Assembly: GCA_963642455.1 (NCBI GenBank)
Contig: CAVIGM010000031.1
Coordinates: forward strand, 1 to 14,492
DNA length: 14,492 nt
From: Crickella sp963642455
GTDB taxonomy: Bacteria; Bacillota; Clostridia; Peptostreptococcales; Anaerovoracaceae
Direction: 5' to 3'
The position numbers were made by a program, and so were the translations under genes. Shown here piece by piece: positions 1 through 5,811 of this stretch. The notes below the pieces were generated by a model, which searched no databases, was not told the DNA's origin, and saw only the letters and a list, made by a program, of their open reading frames with translations. Within the stretch, counting starts at the first letter, position 1; each line of letters begins with the position of its first letter.

Positions 1-30
1 TTCTTTACTCCTATTGGGTTAATTGTGATT

Positions 31-72
31 GGCGGACCCGTTGTAGAAGGGGGGATTAACAACGAATCCGCC
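31..72. other. Stem-loop downstream of the aminotransferase gene
   Basis: An imperfect inverted repeat starts 17 bases beyond the aminotransferase stop. The arms are GGCGGA (31-36) with TCCGCC (67-72) and CGTTGT (39-44) with ACAACG (59-64), separated by a CC/AA internal mismatch. The 14-base loop holds a run of six G on the plus strand. It sits where a terminator would be expected, but neither side has a T run, so intrinsic termination is doubtful. It could instead protect the mRNA 3' end or be part of an unrelated element cut by the window edge. Confidence 0.45.
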
Positions 73-88
73 GACATAAGTGACTGAA

Positions 89-1309
89 TTATTTGCCCTG
101 CTTAGCAAGTTCAGCCTTAAATACTCCTGCAAGACGTCTTACACCTTCCTGGAGGTTAGGAATGTCATTAGCTGTGAAGTTCAATCTCATTGTGTTCTTG
201 CCGCTTCCGTCAGCGTTGAATGAAGCACCAGGGATGTATGAAACTTCTGCATCAAGAGCGTCCTTGAGCATCTTACCTGTATCGAAATTCTCAGGGCATG
301 TTACATAGAGGAACATACCGCCGTCAGGAACTGTGAAGCTTACGCCTACAGGGAACTCTTCCTTCATAATCTGAATAAGAGCATCACATCTCTTCTTGTA
401 ATCTGCACAAATTTCCTGAACGTGTGCATCAAGATCATATGCCTTCATGTACTCACGAACGTGAACCTGTGTGAACTGGTTGCACTGAAGGTCAAGACCT
501 TCCTTAATCTCTTCGATTCTGTCGATGAGGTTAGTGTCTTCTGAAATTACATAAGCAATTCTGAGTCCAGGTGCAAGAATCTTGGAGAATGATCCGAGAT
601 AAATAACCTGTCCTGTCTTGTCAAGAGCCTTCAGGCAAGGAATGTGCTCGCCGCGGAATCTGATCTCGCCGTAAGGGTTATCCTCAAGAATAGCAATATG
701 TCTGTACTCAGGCTGTGCCATGAACTCGAGGAATTCCTTTCTCCTCTCCAGAGGCCATGCCTTACCTGTTGGGTTCTGGAAGTTAGGAATTACGTATACA
801 ATCTTAGTGTTAGGGTTAGCCTTGAGCTGTTCCTCAAGTGCTGAAATCTTAATTCCATACTCGTCTGTCTCAACACCTACGATATTAGGCTCATATGGCA
901 GGAATGCATTGAGTCCGTCAAGATAGCTTGGCTTCTCAATAAGAATCGTGTCATGGTTGTTGAGAAGAGCTGTTGCGCACATTGAAATGCCCTGCTGGCA
1001 TCCTGTGCAGATGATGATGTTGCTGATATCGATATCAACGCCCTCGTTCTTCTTCATACGAGCGCAAATGAGTTCGATAAGCTCTGTGTCACCACGTGTA
1101 AGTCCGTACTGAAGCGCTTCCTTATAGAGCTCCTTATCATTGAAAACTGTCTCTGCAGCAGCCTGCAGCTCCTTCATTGGGAACAAATCTCCGTCAGGAA
1201 GACCGCCTGATAGCTTAATCAGATTAGGATTGTTTCTGGCTGCAATCTCTGTTGCAACGTCTCTGATAACAGATCCTCTTACGGTATTCATTCTGTCTGC
1301 TAAAATCAT
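89..1309 (-). CDS. PLP-dependent aminotransferase, class I/II fold (2-aminoadipate/aromatic aminotransferase-like)
   Basis: Fold-type I aminotransferase of about 406 residues, the usual length for the stand-alone LysN/AAT-like group related to the catalytic half of MocR regulators. Visible motifs, numbered from the chosen start: NPTG at about 179-182, EDNPYGEIRF at about 209-218 (the aspartate that contacts the PLP ring nitrogen), SFSKILAPGLR with the Schiff-base lysine at about 243, and a C-terminal MRLNF containing the arginine that normally binds the substrate carboxylate. There is no N-terminal helix-turn-helix. An ATG at 1336 is possible, but AAGGAGG sits ten bases before the ATG at 1309, so the later start is preferred. 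The amino-donor substrate cannot be read from sequence. Upstream palindromes shared with the neighbouring IclR-family gene suggest control by that regulator; pairing with the nearby alcohol dehydrogenase in amino-acid catabolism is only a guess. Confidence 0.93.
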   Translation of the reverse strand: MILADRMNTVRGSVIRDVATEIAARNNPNLIKLSGGLPDGDLFPMKELQAAAETVFNDKELYKEALQYGLTRGDTELIELICARMKKNEGVDIDISNIIICTGCQQGISMCATALLNNHDTILIEKPSYLDGLNAFLPYEPNIVGVETDEYGIKISALEEQLKANPNTKIVYVIPNFQNPTGKAWPLERRKEFLEFMAQPEYRHIAILEDNPYGEIRFRGEHIPCLKALDKTGQVIYLGSFSKILAPGLRIAYVISEDTNLIDRIEEIKEGLDLQCNQFTQVHVREYMKAYDLDAHVQEICADYKKRCDALIQIMKEEFPVGVSFTVPDGGMFLYVTCPENFDTGKMLKDALDAEVSYIPGASFNADGSGKNTMRLNFTANDIPNLQEGVRRLAGVFKAELAKQGK

Positions 1310-1334
1310 TACTACATTTCCTCCTTCATAATGC

Positions 1335-1363
1335 ATTATATTCTATTGTGCGGAATTTAATTC
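1335..1363 (-). promoter_or_regulatory. Proximal promoter of the aminotransferase gene, -10 TATAAT with an operator in the spacer
   Basis: A perfect TATAAT (minus strand, 1340-1335) lies just upstream of the ribosome site. The -35 position at a 17-bp spacing reads GAATTA, a poor match. The operator-like TTC-N9-GAA at 1341-1355 fills the spacer. A weak -35 plus an operator fits regulated transcription, but no transcription start is proven. Confidence 0.5.
1341..1355. promoter_or_regulatory. Putative IclR-family operator O1 (TTC-N9-GAA)
   Basis: The sequence TTCTATTGTGCGGAA has half-sites TTC and GAA nine bases apart. It continues into GCGGAATTTAATTC (1350-1363), a 14-base string repeated exactly upstream of the IclR-family gene at 2467-2480. 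A second, weaker TTC-N9-GAT follows with its centre 20 bp away. The position between -10 and -35 fits repression. Binding is inferred. Confidence 0.55.
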
Positions 1364-1382
1364 CACTCTGACGATATTGTTT

Positions 1383-1411
1383 AACTCAATTCCGCTGTGC
1401 AGAATTGAGTT
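1383..1411. promoter_or_regulatory. Perfect 10-bp-arm palindrome, putative IclR-family operator O2
   Basis: AACTCAATTC (1383-1392) and GAATTGAGTT (1402-1411) are exact reverse complements around a nine-base centre, CGCTGTGCA. The core TTCCGCTGTGCAGAA (1390-1404) matches O1 and O3 in spacing and in its GYG-type centre. If transcription starts from the distal promoter, the same bases would also form an RNA hairpin in the leader. Confidence 0.6.
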
Positions 1412-1428
1412 CTAACTTGTGTGTTTAT

Positions 1429-1455
1429 ATTATACAAATACCCTGCTTTTGTCAA
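1429..1455 (-). promoter_or_regulatory. Possible distal promoter of the aminotransferase gene
   Basis: On the minus strand TTGACA (1455-1450) is a perfect -35. TATAAT (1434-1429) follows after only 15 bases; alternatively TAATAT (1432-1427) lies at the ideal 17. Both elements are downstream of the IclR-gene terminator. Transcripts from here would pass through O2 and O1, so a bound regulator could act as a roadblock. Confidence 0.45.
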
Positions 1456-1487
1456 CGATTACCCGACTTATAAATGGATATAACTAA

Positions 1488-1523
1488 ATAAAAAACAAGA
1501 GTTGTCCCTGTTGACAGCTCTTG
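1488..1523 (-). terminator. Rho-independent terminator of the IclR-family gene
   Basis: The arms 1496-1506 and 1513-1523 (CAAGAGTTGTC with GACAGCTCTTG) pair over 11 positions with one mismatch or wobble around a six-base loop. On the minus strand the stem is followed directly by a run of six T. It starts about 45 bases past the regulator's stop, separating its transcript from the aminotransferase gene. Confidence 0.88.
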
Positions 1524-1566
1524 CTCTGAATAATTGCTTCAATCTTTGCAAAGCATGTATAATGTT

Positions 1567-2367
1567 CTAATTTAATTGTTTGGATATTTCATCACAAGCT
1601 TCACGAAGAGTCTTATATATATTCTCAACACCAAGTTCCGCAACGTGGCCCTTATATCCGCTTACGCTTATAGCAAGAACGGCTTGCCTCTTGCTGTTGA
1701 GTATAGGACATGCTACGCAATATAAGCCCATCTCGTTCTCTTCGTCATCTATCGCATATCCCTGCTCCCTGATTTTCTCAATCTCACGCATAAATGCTTC
1801 GTTATCTGTAATCGAATTCGGCGAAGAACCCTTGAGTTCGATAGAACGCATTTTGACAGGATCGTAGTCTTCTGAATGCGCCAGCAGAGCCTTGCCTATT
1901 CCCGAATAAAAGCACTCGTATGTCTGGCCGACCGATTCCGTGACACTCAGGCTTCGGCTGCCTCCCCTTTCCTGCCATATTGTTAACGCATAGTAACTAT
2001 CGGTGCGTGACATATCCCGAACACCGACATTAACCGTCTCCTTGTATTGTCTTGCTATCTTCTGAGCATAAGGCTTCACCATATTAATAAGTGCGGATCT
2101 TATCTCTACACGCTTTCCCAGCATAAATAATTTATAACTTAGATCATACTTGGAAGACTCCGCGTTCTGATACACATATCCTCTATCTTTGAGCGTATTG
2201 AGAACCCTGTGTATCGTGCTTTGGTGTTCACCCATAATAGCTGCCATTTCGTTAACGCCCATAGGTCTGTCTTCTTTGTACAGCAATTCCATAACATCAA
2301 TTGCTCTGTCGACAGCGGTTATATTCGTACTCCTTCTTTTCTTCGAATCCTTTATCTCTCTTACCAT
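1567..2367 (-). CDS. IclR-family transcriptional regulator
   Basis: A protein of about 266 residues, typical for IclR regulators. The N-terminal winged helix-turn-helix runs from the VDRAIDVMELL segment through MGVNEMAAIMGEHQSTIHRVLNTL to RGYVYQ. The larger C-terminal ligand-binding (GAF-like) domain ends with the family-typical region around GLYCVACPIL and QAVLAISVSG. The chosen ATG at 2367 has GGAGG five bases upstream; the in-frame ATG at 2382 lacks a convincing ribosome site and would make GGAGG coding. The gene has its own promoter and terminator and lies between an alcohol dehydrogenase and an aminotransferase gene. The shared TTC-N9-GAA palindromes upstream of itself and of the aminotransferase suggest autoregulation and control of that neighbour. 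The effector molecule is unknown. Confidence 0.93.
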   Translation of the reverse strand: MVREIKDSKKRRSTNITAVDRAIDVMELLYKEDRPMGVNEMAAIMGEHQSTIHRVLNTLKDRGYVYQNAESSKYDLSYKLFMLGKRVEIRSALINMVKPYAQKIARQYKETVNVGVRDMSRTDSYYALTIWQERGGSRSLSVTESVGQTYECFYSGIGKALLAHSEDYDPVKMRSIELKGSSPNSITDNEAFMREIEKIREQGYAIDDEENEMGLYCVACPILNSKRQAVLAISVSGYKGHVAELGVENIYKTLREACDEISKQLN

Positions 2368-2421
2368 ATCGTCCTCCGGCATCTTATCTGTCTGAGTTTC
2401 CTATCAGGAATACTTGCTAAT

Positions 2422-2450
2422 ATTATAAGGCTCCCATGTGTCAAAATCAA
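2422..2450 (-). promoter_or_regulatory. Promoter of the IclR-family gene
   Basis: A perfect TATAAT (minus strand, 2427-2422) is preceded by TTGATT (2450-2445) at exactly 17 bp. The expected start is near 2415, giving a leader of about 50 bases. The operator-like O3 lies immediately upstream of the -35, compatible with autoregulation or activation. Confidence 0.65.
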
Positions 2451-2457
2451 ATTAAAA

Positions 2458-2492
2458 TTCTGTTACGCGGAATTTAATTCTTTTGCGCGACT
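2458..2492. promoter_or_regulatory. Putative IclR-family operators O3 and O4 upstream of the regulator gene
   Basis: O3 reads TTCTGTTACGCGGAA (2458-2472). O4 begins at 2478 as TTCTTTTGCGCG and lacks the GAA half. Their centres are 20 bp apart, about two helical turns, the same spacing as O1 and its weak partner. The connecting GCGGAATTTAATTC is identical to that at 1350-1363. Confidence 0.55.
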
Positions 2493-2626
2493 TATTTGTA
2501 GGTAACGCATGCGGAGATGTAGGACTCATCGCAATCAACATTGCATGGCTCGTTGTTTGTGTGCTGCAGTCGCTCGAAACAGGTATAGGTACCGGCGGTG
2601 CAAGCTTTGCAATGATAGTTCAAGAC

Positions 2627-2654
2627 AAAAGCAAGTCGCTAGAGACTTGCTTTT
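2627..2654 (-). terminator. Terminator overlapping the stop codon of the alcohol dehydrogenase gene
   Basis: AAAAGCAAGTC (2627-2637) and GACTTGCTTTT (2644-2654) are perfect 11-bp arms around a six-base loop. The TAG stop codon of the dehydrogenase (2639-2641) lies inside the loop, so the last codons form one stem arm. On the minus strand the stem ends in TTTT followed by GTCTT, a moderate U tract. Confidence 0.8.
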
Positions 2655-3784
2655 ATAATGTCTATAACCATTTCGCGACTGAGCGGAACATATCCACAGT
2701 CCCCCATAACGGTGGCATCTGCGATGCCCTCGATCATGTCCTCTGTTACGCCGAGCTCGCGCAGATTCATAACCAGGCCAAGCTCATTCATCCATGACCT
2801 CATCGCCTCGAGGCCCTCCTCGGCGGTGGACTTGTCCCATACCGCCTTTGCCCAGCGCTCGAATTTAGGGCGACCCGCCTCAAGAATTCGATAATAATAT
2901 GCCATCGAAACTGCCGCAAGAGTCATTCCGTGGGTTGCATCCGTGTAAGCCCCGACCGCTTGGCCAATGCTGTGTACATTCCAATCCTGGTCTTTGCACG
3001 CTCCGATGAGCCCGTTCAGCGCCCATGTAGCACACCACATTATATTGCTCCTGGCCTCATAATCCGTCTGATTGACAATTGCCTTGCGGCTCGCCTCGAT
3101 AACCGAGCGCATAAGGCCCTCTGCCATGTAATCGCTCGTATTGTCGTCCTCCCCGGAGAAATACTGCTCACATATATGATTGAATATGTCGTATATGCCT
3201 GCGACCATCTGATATTTAGGAAGAGTCAGCGTATACTTCGGATTGAGAATCGCGAACCTTGGGAGGCTACCATAAGTCTCATAGGTCCTGCACAGCTTCA
3301 GCTTCTCATCGGTATTGGTAATTACAGAGCTCGAATTCATCTCAGAGCCCGTTCCCGCCATCGTAAGCACACAGCCGAGTGGAACCACTTCGCAATCAAC
3401 TGGCTCGTAATCTACATAATAATACTTCCATGGATCGTGCTTGCAATTAATCGATGCTGACAGCGCCTTGGTATAATCGCATACCGACCCTCCTCCGACT
3501 GCAAGCAGGAAATCGGCATGGTGATTTCTCGCAATCTCGATGCCTTCGCTCAGCTTTTCTATCGTCGGATTAGGCATAACCCCGGAAATCTCGGCAATGC
3601 TTTTGTCGGCCTCCTTCAGCGCTTGAACGACATCGTCATAAATGCCATTGCGCTTGACGGAACCTCCGCCGTATATAAGAACGACATTCTTTCCGACATT
3701 CTTAAGTTCTTTTCTCAAGCCGTCAATAGCGTCTGGCCCGAAGTAAATTGCGGTCGGAATTCTAAGTTCACAATTACCTAACAT
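2639..3784 (-). CDS. Iron-containing alcohol dehydrogenase (NAD(P)H-dependent butanol dehydrogenase-like)
   Basis: Group III metal-dependent alcohol dehydrogenase of 381 residues, close to the usual 380-390 for the YqhD/BdhA type. It should interconvert an aldehyde and an alcohol using NAD(P)H in the cytoplasm. The N-terminal dinucleotide domain has YGGGS at about 38-42 and GGGSVCDYTK at about 97-106, the latter a variant of the common GGGSVIDxAK. TMAGTGSEMN (141-150) follows. The expected four metal ligands are visible: Asp199 and His203 in GIYDIFNH, His271 in WNVHSIGQ and His285 in TDATHG. The start has AGGAGG seven bases upstream. The gene appears monocistronic, lying between the rpsR-fragment terminator and its own. 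By eye its codons look more GC-rich than those of its neighbours, which might reflect acquisition. Substrate and cofactor preference cannot be assigned. Confidence 0.95.
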   Translation of the reverse strand: MLGNCELRIPTAIYFGPDAIDGLRKELKNVGKNVVLIYGGGSVKRNGIYDDVVQALKEADKSIAEISGVMPNPTIEKLSEGIEIARNHHADFLLAVGGGSVCDYTKALSASINCKHDPWKYYYVDYEPVDCEVVPLGCVLTMAGTGSEMNSSSVITNTDEKLKLCRTYETYGSLPRFAILNPKYTLTLPKYQMVAGIYDIFNHICEQYFSGEDDNTSDYMAEGLMRSVIEASRKAIVNQTDYEARSNIMWCATWALNGLIGACKDQDWNVHSIGQAVGAYTDATHGMTLAAVSMAYYYRILEAGRPKFERWAKAVWDKSTAEEGLEAMRSWMNELGLVMNLRELGVTEDMIEGIADATVMGDCGYVPLSREMVIDIIKASL

Positions 3785-3802
3785 TTTATCGCCTCCTGTA
3801 AA

Positions 3803-3831
3803 TATTATTGCCTTTTGCGGCTATTGTCATA
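3803..3831 (-). promoter_or_regulatory. Weak candidate promoter for the alcohol dehydrogenase gene
   Basis: Just past the upstream terminator, the minus strand reads ATGACA, then 17 bases, then TAATAT. This matches the -35 well and the -10 only partly. The spacer holds a short GCC/GGC inverted repeat. It is the only reasonable promoter in the 60-base gap. Confidence 0.35.
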
Positions 3832-3837
3832 TCTTAT

Positions 3838-3868
3838 AAAAAAAAGCGGCGCTTCTCCCGAAGCTCCG
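3838..3868 (-). terminator. Rho-independent terminator after the rpsR fragment
   Basis: A nine-position stem (3847-3855 with 3860-3868, one mismatch) around a four-base loop is followed on the minus strand by a run of eight T. It begins six bases after the stop of the S18 fragment and was probably carried along with it as the original end of a ribosomal-protein operon. Confidence 0.88.
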
Positions 3869-3874
3869 TATCGA

Positions 3875-3997
3875 TTAATGCTCAGCGTCGAATGGCAGAA
3901 GAGCAACGATTCTTGCTCTCTTGATTGCCTTAGCAACTGCTCTCTGGTGCATAGCACATGTACCTGTTACTCTTCTTGGGAGGATCTTGCCTCTCTG
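3875..3997 (-). pseudogene. rpsR: Orphan 3' fragment of rpsR (30S ribosomal protein S18)
   Basis: About 40 codons read RGKILPRRVTGTCAMHQRAV, then AKAIKRARIVALLPFDAEH and a stop. This is the C-terminal half of S18, including the conserved RGKILPRR and IKRAR-ALLP segments; the full protein is usually about 75-90 residues. Similarity stops abruptly before RGK. Upstream in the same frame lies TAA at 4004-4006, and no start codon, ribosome site or N-terminal half is present. The gene normally follows rpsF and ssb, but here it follows a flavodoxin-like gene. The surviving part has no frameshift or stop, so the event looks recent. It may be a partial duplication or recombination scar; an assembly join cannot be excluded. 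Confidence 0.85.
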
Positions 3998-4019
3998 TAC
4001 TATTTATGCAAGCTGCGAC

Positions 4020-4643
4020 CTACAGGAACCACTCGGGCTCGCGCCTTTTGATGACGTGGACGGTCTTAACAATGAGGCTTGATTTGCAAGAGATGTTCAG
4101 CGGAGCTGGCTTGATCTTGAGGCAATCAACATCAGTTCCTATGAGTCTCTTCAGCTTGCCTGTGGTAAGCGAGCCGAAGGTCTTGAACATTTCGAGGTCC
4201 TTCTCGTCAGGTCTTGCGTTGCTGATTCTGACAAATAATCTGTTGCATACAGGGTGTGAGACGAAGGCTGCCGCACTGATGACGTTGAAGCCTTGTCCGT
4301 CAAGGAAGGAATAGAGTTCGAAGAGCGCCTGTCCGTAGCTTGCCCCTTTATAATTTACGACGGCTACTGTTAGGGCTCCTTTTGAATGAAGATGCTGCAG
4401 CATTCTGATGCATGGCATCGGAACTCTGTTCTTGATTACAGGAACACAAATAACAACGAGGCTCTCGCAATCGAAATTGAGATCGCCTTTGGCTGCACGC
4501 AAAGGAATATCCGAGCAAGATCTTTCAAGCTTATCTGGCACAAGCTTGTCGACCCTGTTTGCGATTTCTGCCACTATTCGCTCTGTTATCTCTGCTGCGC
4601 CGTAATCGGCACAGAAGCATAGACCTTCTATCCTTCTAATCAT
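4020..4643 (-). CDS. Flavodoxin-fold protein resembling the N-terminal domain of EFR1-type flavodoxin/ferredoxin proteins
   Basis: A 207-residue protein. The segment VVICVPVIKNRVPMPCIRML followed by LTVAVVNYKGASYGQALFEL, FNVISAAAFVSHPVCNR and ARPDEKDLEMFKTFG follows the pattern of flavodoxin domains found in EFR1-type proteins, which carry electrons through FMN and usually add a C-terminal 2[4Fe-4S] ferredoxin. Here no CxxCxxC cluster follows; the chain ends about 40 residues after the flavodoxin core. The usual phosphate-binding loop (S/T-x-T-G-T/N-T) is replaced by FCADYGAAEITE, so FMN binding is uncertain. The ATG sits directly after the T run of the trpS terminator and lacks a ribosome site, so expression is doubtful unless leaderless or by read-through. 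It could be a degraded or recombined gene. Confidence 0.6.
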   Translation of the reverse strand: MIRRIEGLCFCADYGAAEITERIVAEIANRVDKLVPDKLERSCSDIPLRAAKGDLNFDCESLVVICVPVIKNRVPMPCIRMLQHLHSKGALTVAVVNYKGASYGQALFELYSFLDGQGFNVISAAAFVSHPVCNRLFVRISNARPDEKDLEMFKTFGSLTTGKLKRLIGTDVDCLKIKPAPLNISCKSSLIVKTVHVIKRREPEWFL

Positions 4644-4644
4644 G

Positions 4645-4677
4645 AAAAAATTGTAGCACCATTAGGCGCTACAATTT
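4645..4677 (-). terminator. Terminator of the ATPase-MATE/MTHFS-trpS operon
   Basis: AAATTGTAGC (4648-4657) pairs perfectly with GCTACAATTT (4668-4677). After one mismatch, CC/GG extends the stem to a four-base ATTA loop. On the minus strand it ends in six T. It lies about 55 bases past the trpS stop and ends two bases before the next ATG. Confidence 0.85.
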
Positions 4678-4732
4678 AGTCGGTTATGTGAATTTTGCGG
4701 TGGTCGAATCAACATATTTGTATTCTTGCGAA

Positions 4733-5809
4733 TTACTTATACTGCTGATCCCACTTCTCGAAGTAGTCAATTTGCATTGCTTCCTTAACCTCGGCAAGCG
4801 TCTCATTAGCCTTCTTATTAGCTGCAGCTGTACCCTTGCGAAGAGCCTCGATTACTTCCTTAGGATGAGCTTCGAAATATGCTCTTCTCTCTCTTATAGG
4901 TGTAAGGAAGTCGTTAAGAATCTTGAAGAGGAATTTCTTGCACTTAACATCTCCAAGTCCGCCCCTTTGGTAATGAGCCTTCATTTCGTCGAGATTCTTG
5001 TATTCAGGCAGATATTTCTCGAAGGCGTCCTCTGGGCAGAAGGCATCAAGATAAGTAAATACCGTATTGCCCTCAAGCTTGCCTGGATCCTCAATTCTAA
5101 GATGACCTGGATCTGTATACATGGACATTACCTTCTTCTTAAGCTCCTCTTCCGAGTCAGAAAGGTAAATAGTATTTCCGAGGGATTTCGACATCTTAGC
5201 TCCGCCGTCTATTCCCGGAAGTCTAAGGCAAGCCTTGTTCTTAGGCAGATAAATTTCCGGCTCAATAAGAACTTCCTTACCATATATATAATTGAATCTG
5301 CGAACGATTTCTCTGCACTGCTCAAGCATTGGCTCTTGGTCTTCTCCGACAGGAACAAGCGTTGCCTTGAAGGCCGTAATGTCCGAAGCCTGACTGATTG
5401 GATAATTCAGAAAGCCCATTGGAACACTGTCTCCGAAGCCTCTTAGCTTGATTTCGGTCTTGATGGTTGGATTTCTCTGAGCTCTTGCAACAGTTACAAG
5501 ATTCATATAGTACATGGTCAGCTCATGCAGAGCCTCAACCTGCGACTGAATGAAGATATTTGTTTTCTCAGGGTCGAGACCAATTGACAGATAGTCAATG
5601 GCAACCTGCATTACGCTCTCTCTTACCTTCTCGGGATTGTCGAAATTATCCGTAAGAGCCTGCGCGTCAGCAAGCATTACATACACCTCGTCGAATTCGC
5701 CTCCGTTCTGAATTTCGAGACGCTGTCTCAGCGAACCTACATAGTGTCCGATATGCAGTCTTCCTGTAGGCCTGTCGCCTGTCAGCATGATTTTCTTATT
5801 CTCAGCCAT
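4733..5809 (-). CDS. trpS: Tryptophanyl-tRNA synthetase
   Basis: Class I aminoacyl-tRNA synthetase that charges tRNA-Trp with tryptophan in the cytosol. The two signature motifs are present: HIGH at residues 19-22 (within GDRPTGRLHIGH) and KMSKS at about 205-209 (within GGAKMSKSLGN). The Rossmann core includes the DAQALTDN and VGEDQEPMLEQ segments. At 358 residues it belongs to the slightly longer Firmicutes variant rather than the ~330-residue B. subtilis type. The upstream gene ends at a TAG two bases before the chosen ATG. A GTG at 5812 that overlaps that stop is an alternative, but GGAAG lies six bases before the ATG, a better distance. It is the last gene of a three-gene operon with no T-box leader of its own, so it depends on the upstream promoter unless an internal one exists. 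Confidence 0.97.
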   Translation of the reverse strand: MAENKKIMLTGDRPTGRLHIGHYVGSLRQRLEIQNGGEFDEVYVMLADAQALTDNFDNPEKVRESVMQVAIDYLSIGLDPEKTNIFIQSQVEALHELTMYYMNLVTVARAQRNPTIKTEIKLRGFGDSVPMGFLNYPISQASDITAFKATLVPVGEDQEPMLEQCREIVRRFNYIYGKEVLIEPEIYLPKNKACLRLPGIDGGAKMSKSLGNTIYLSDSEEELKKKVMSMYTDPGHLRIEDPGKLEGNTVFTYLDAFCPEDAFEKYLPEYKNLDEMKAHYQRGGLGDVKCKKFLFKILNDFLTPIRERRAYFEAHPKEVIEALRKGTAAANKKANETLAEVKEAMQIDYFEKWDQQYK

Positions 5810-5811
5810 CA

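Noticed and set aside
3875..4020. A functional rpsR gene with an error at its 5' side
   Set aside because: Upstream bases in the three forward-reading frames do not resume the S18 N-terminal half, and the flavodoxin-like frame occupies that space. Truncation fits better than a frameshift.
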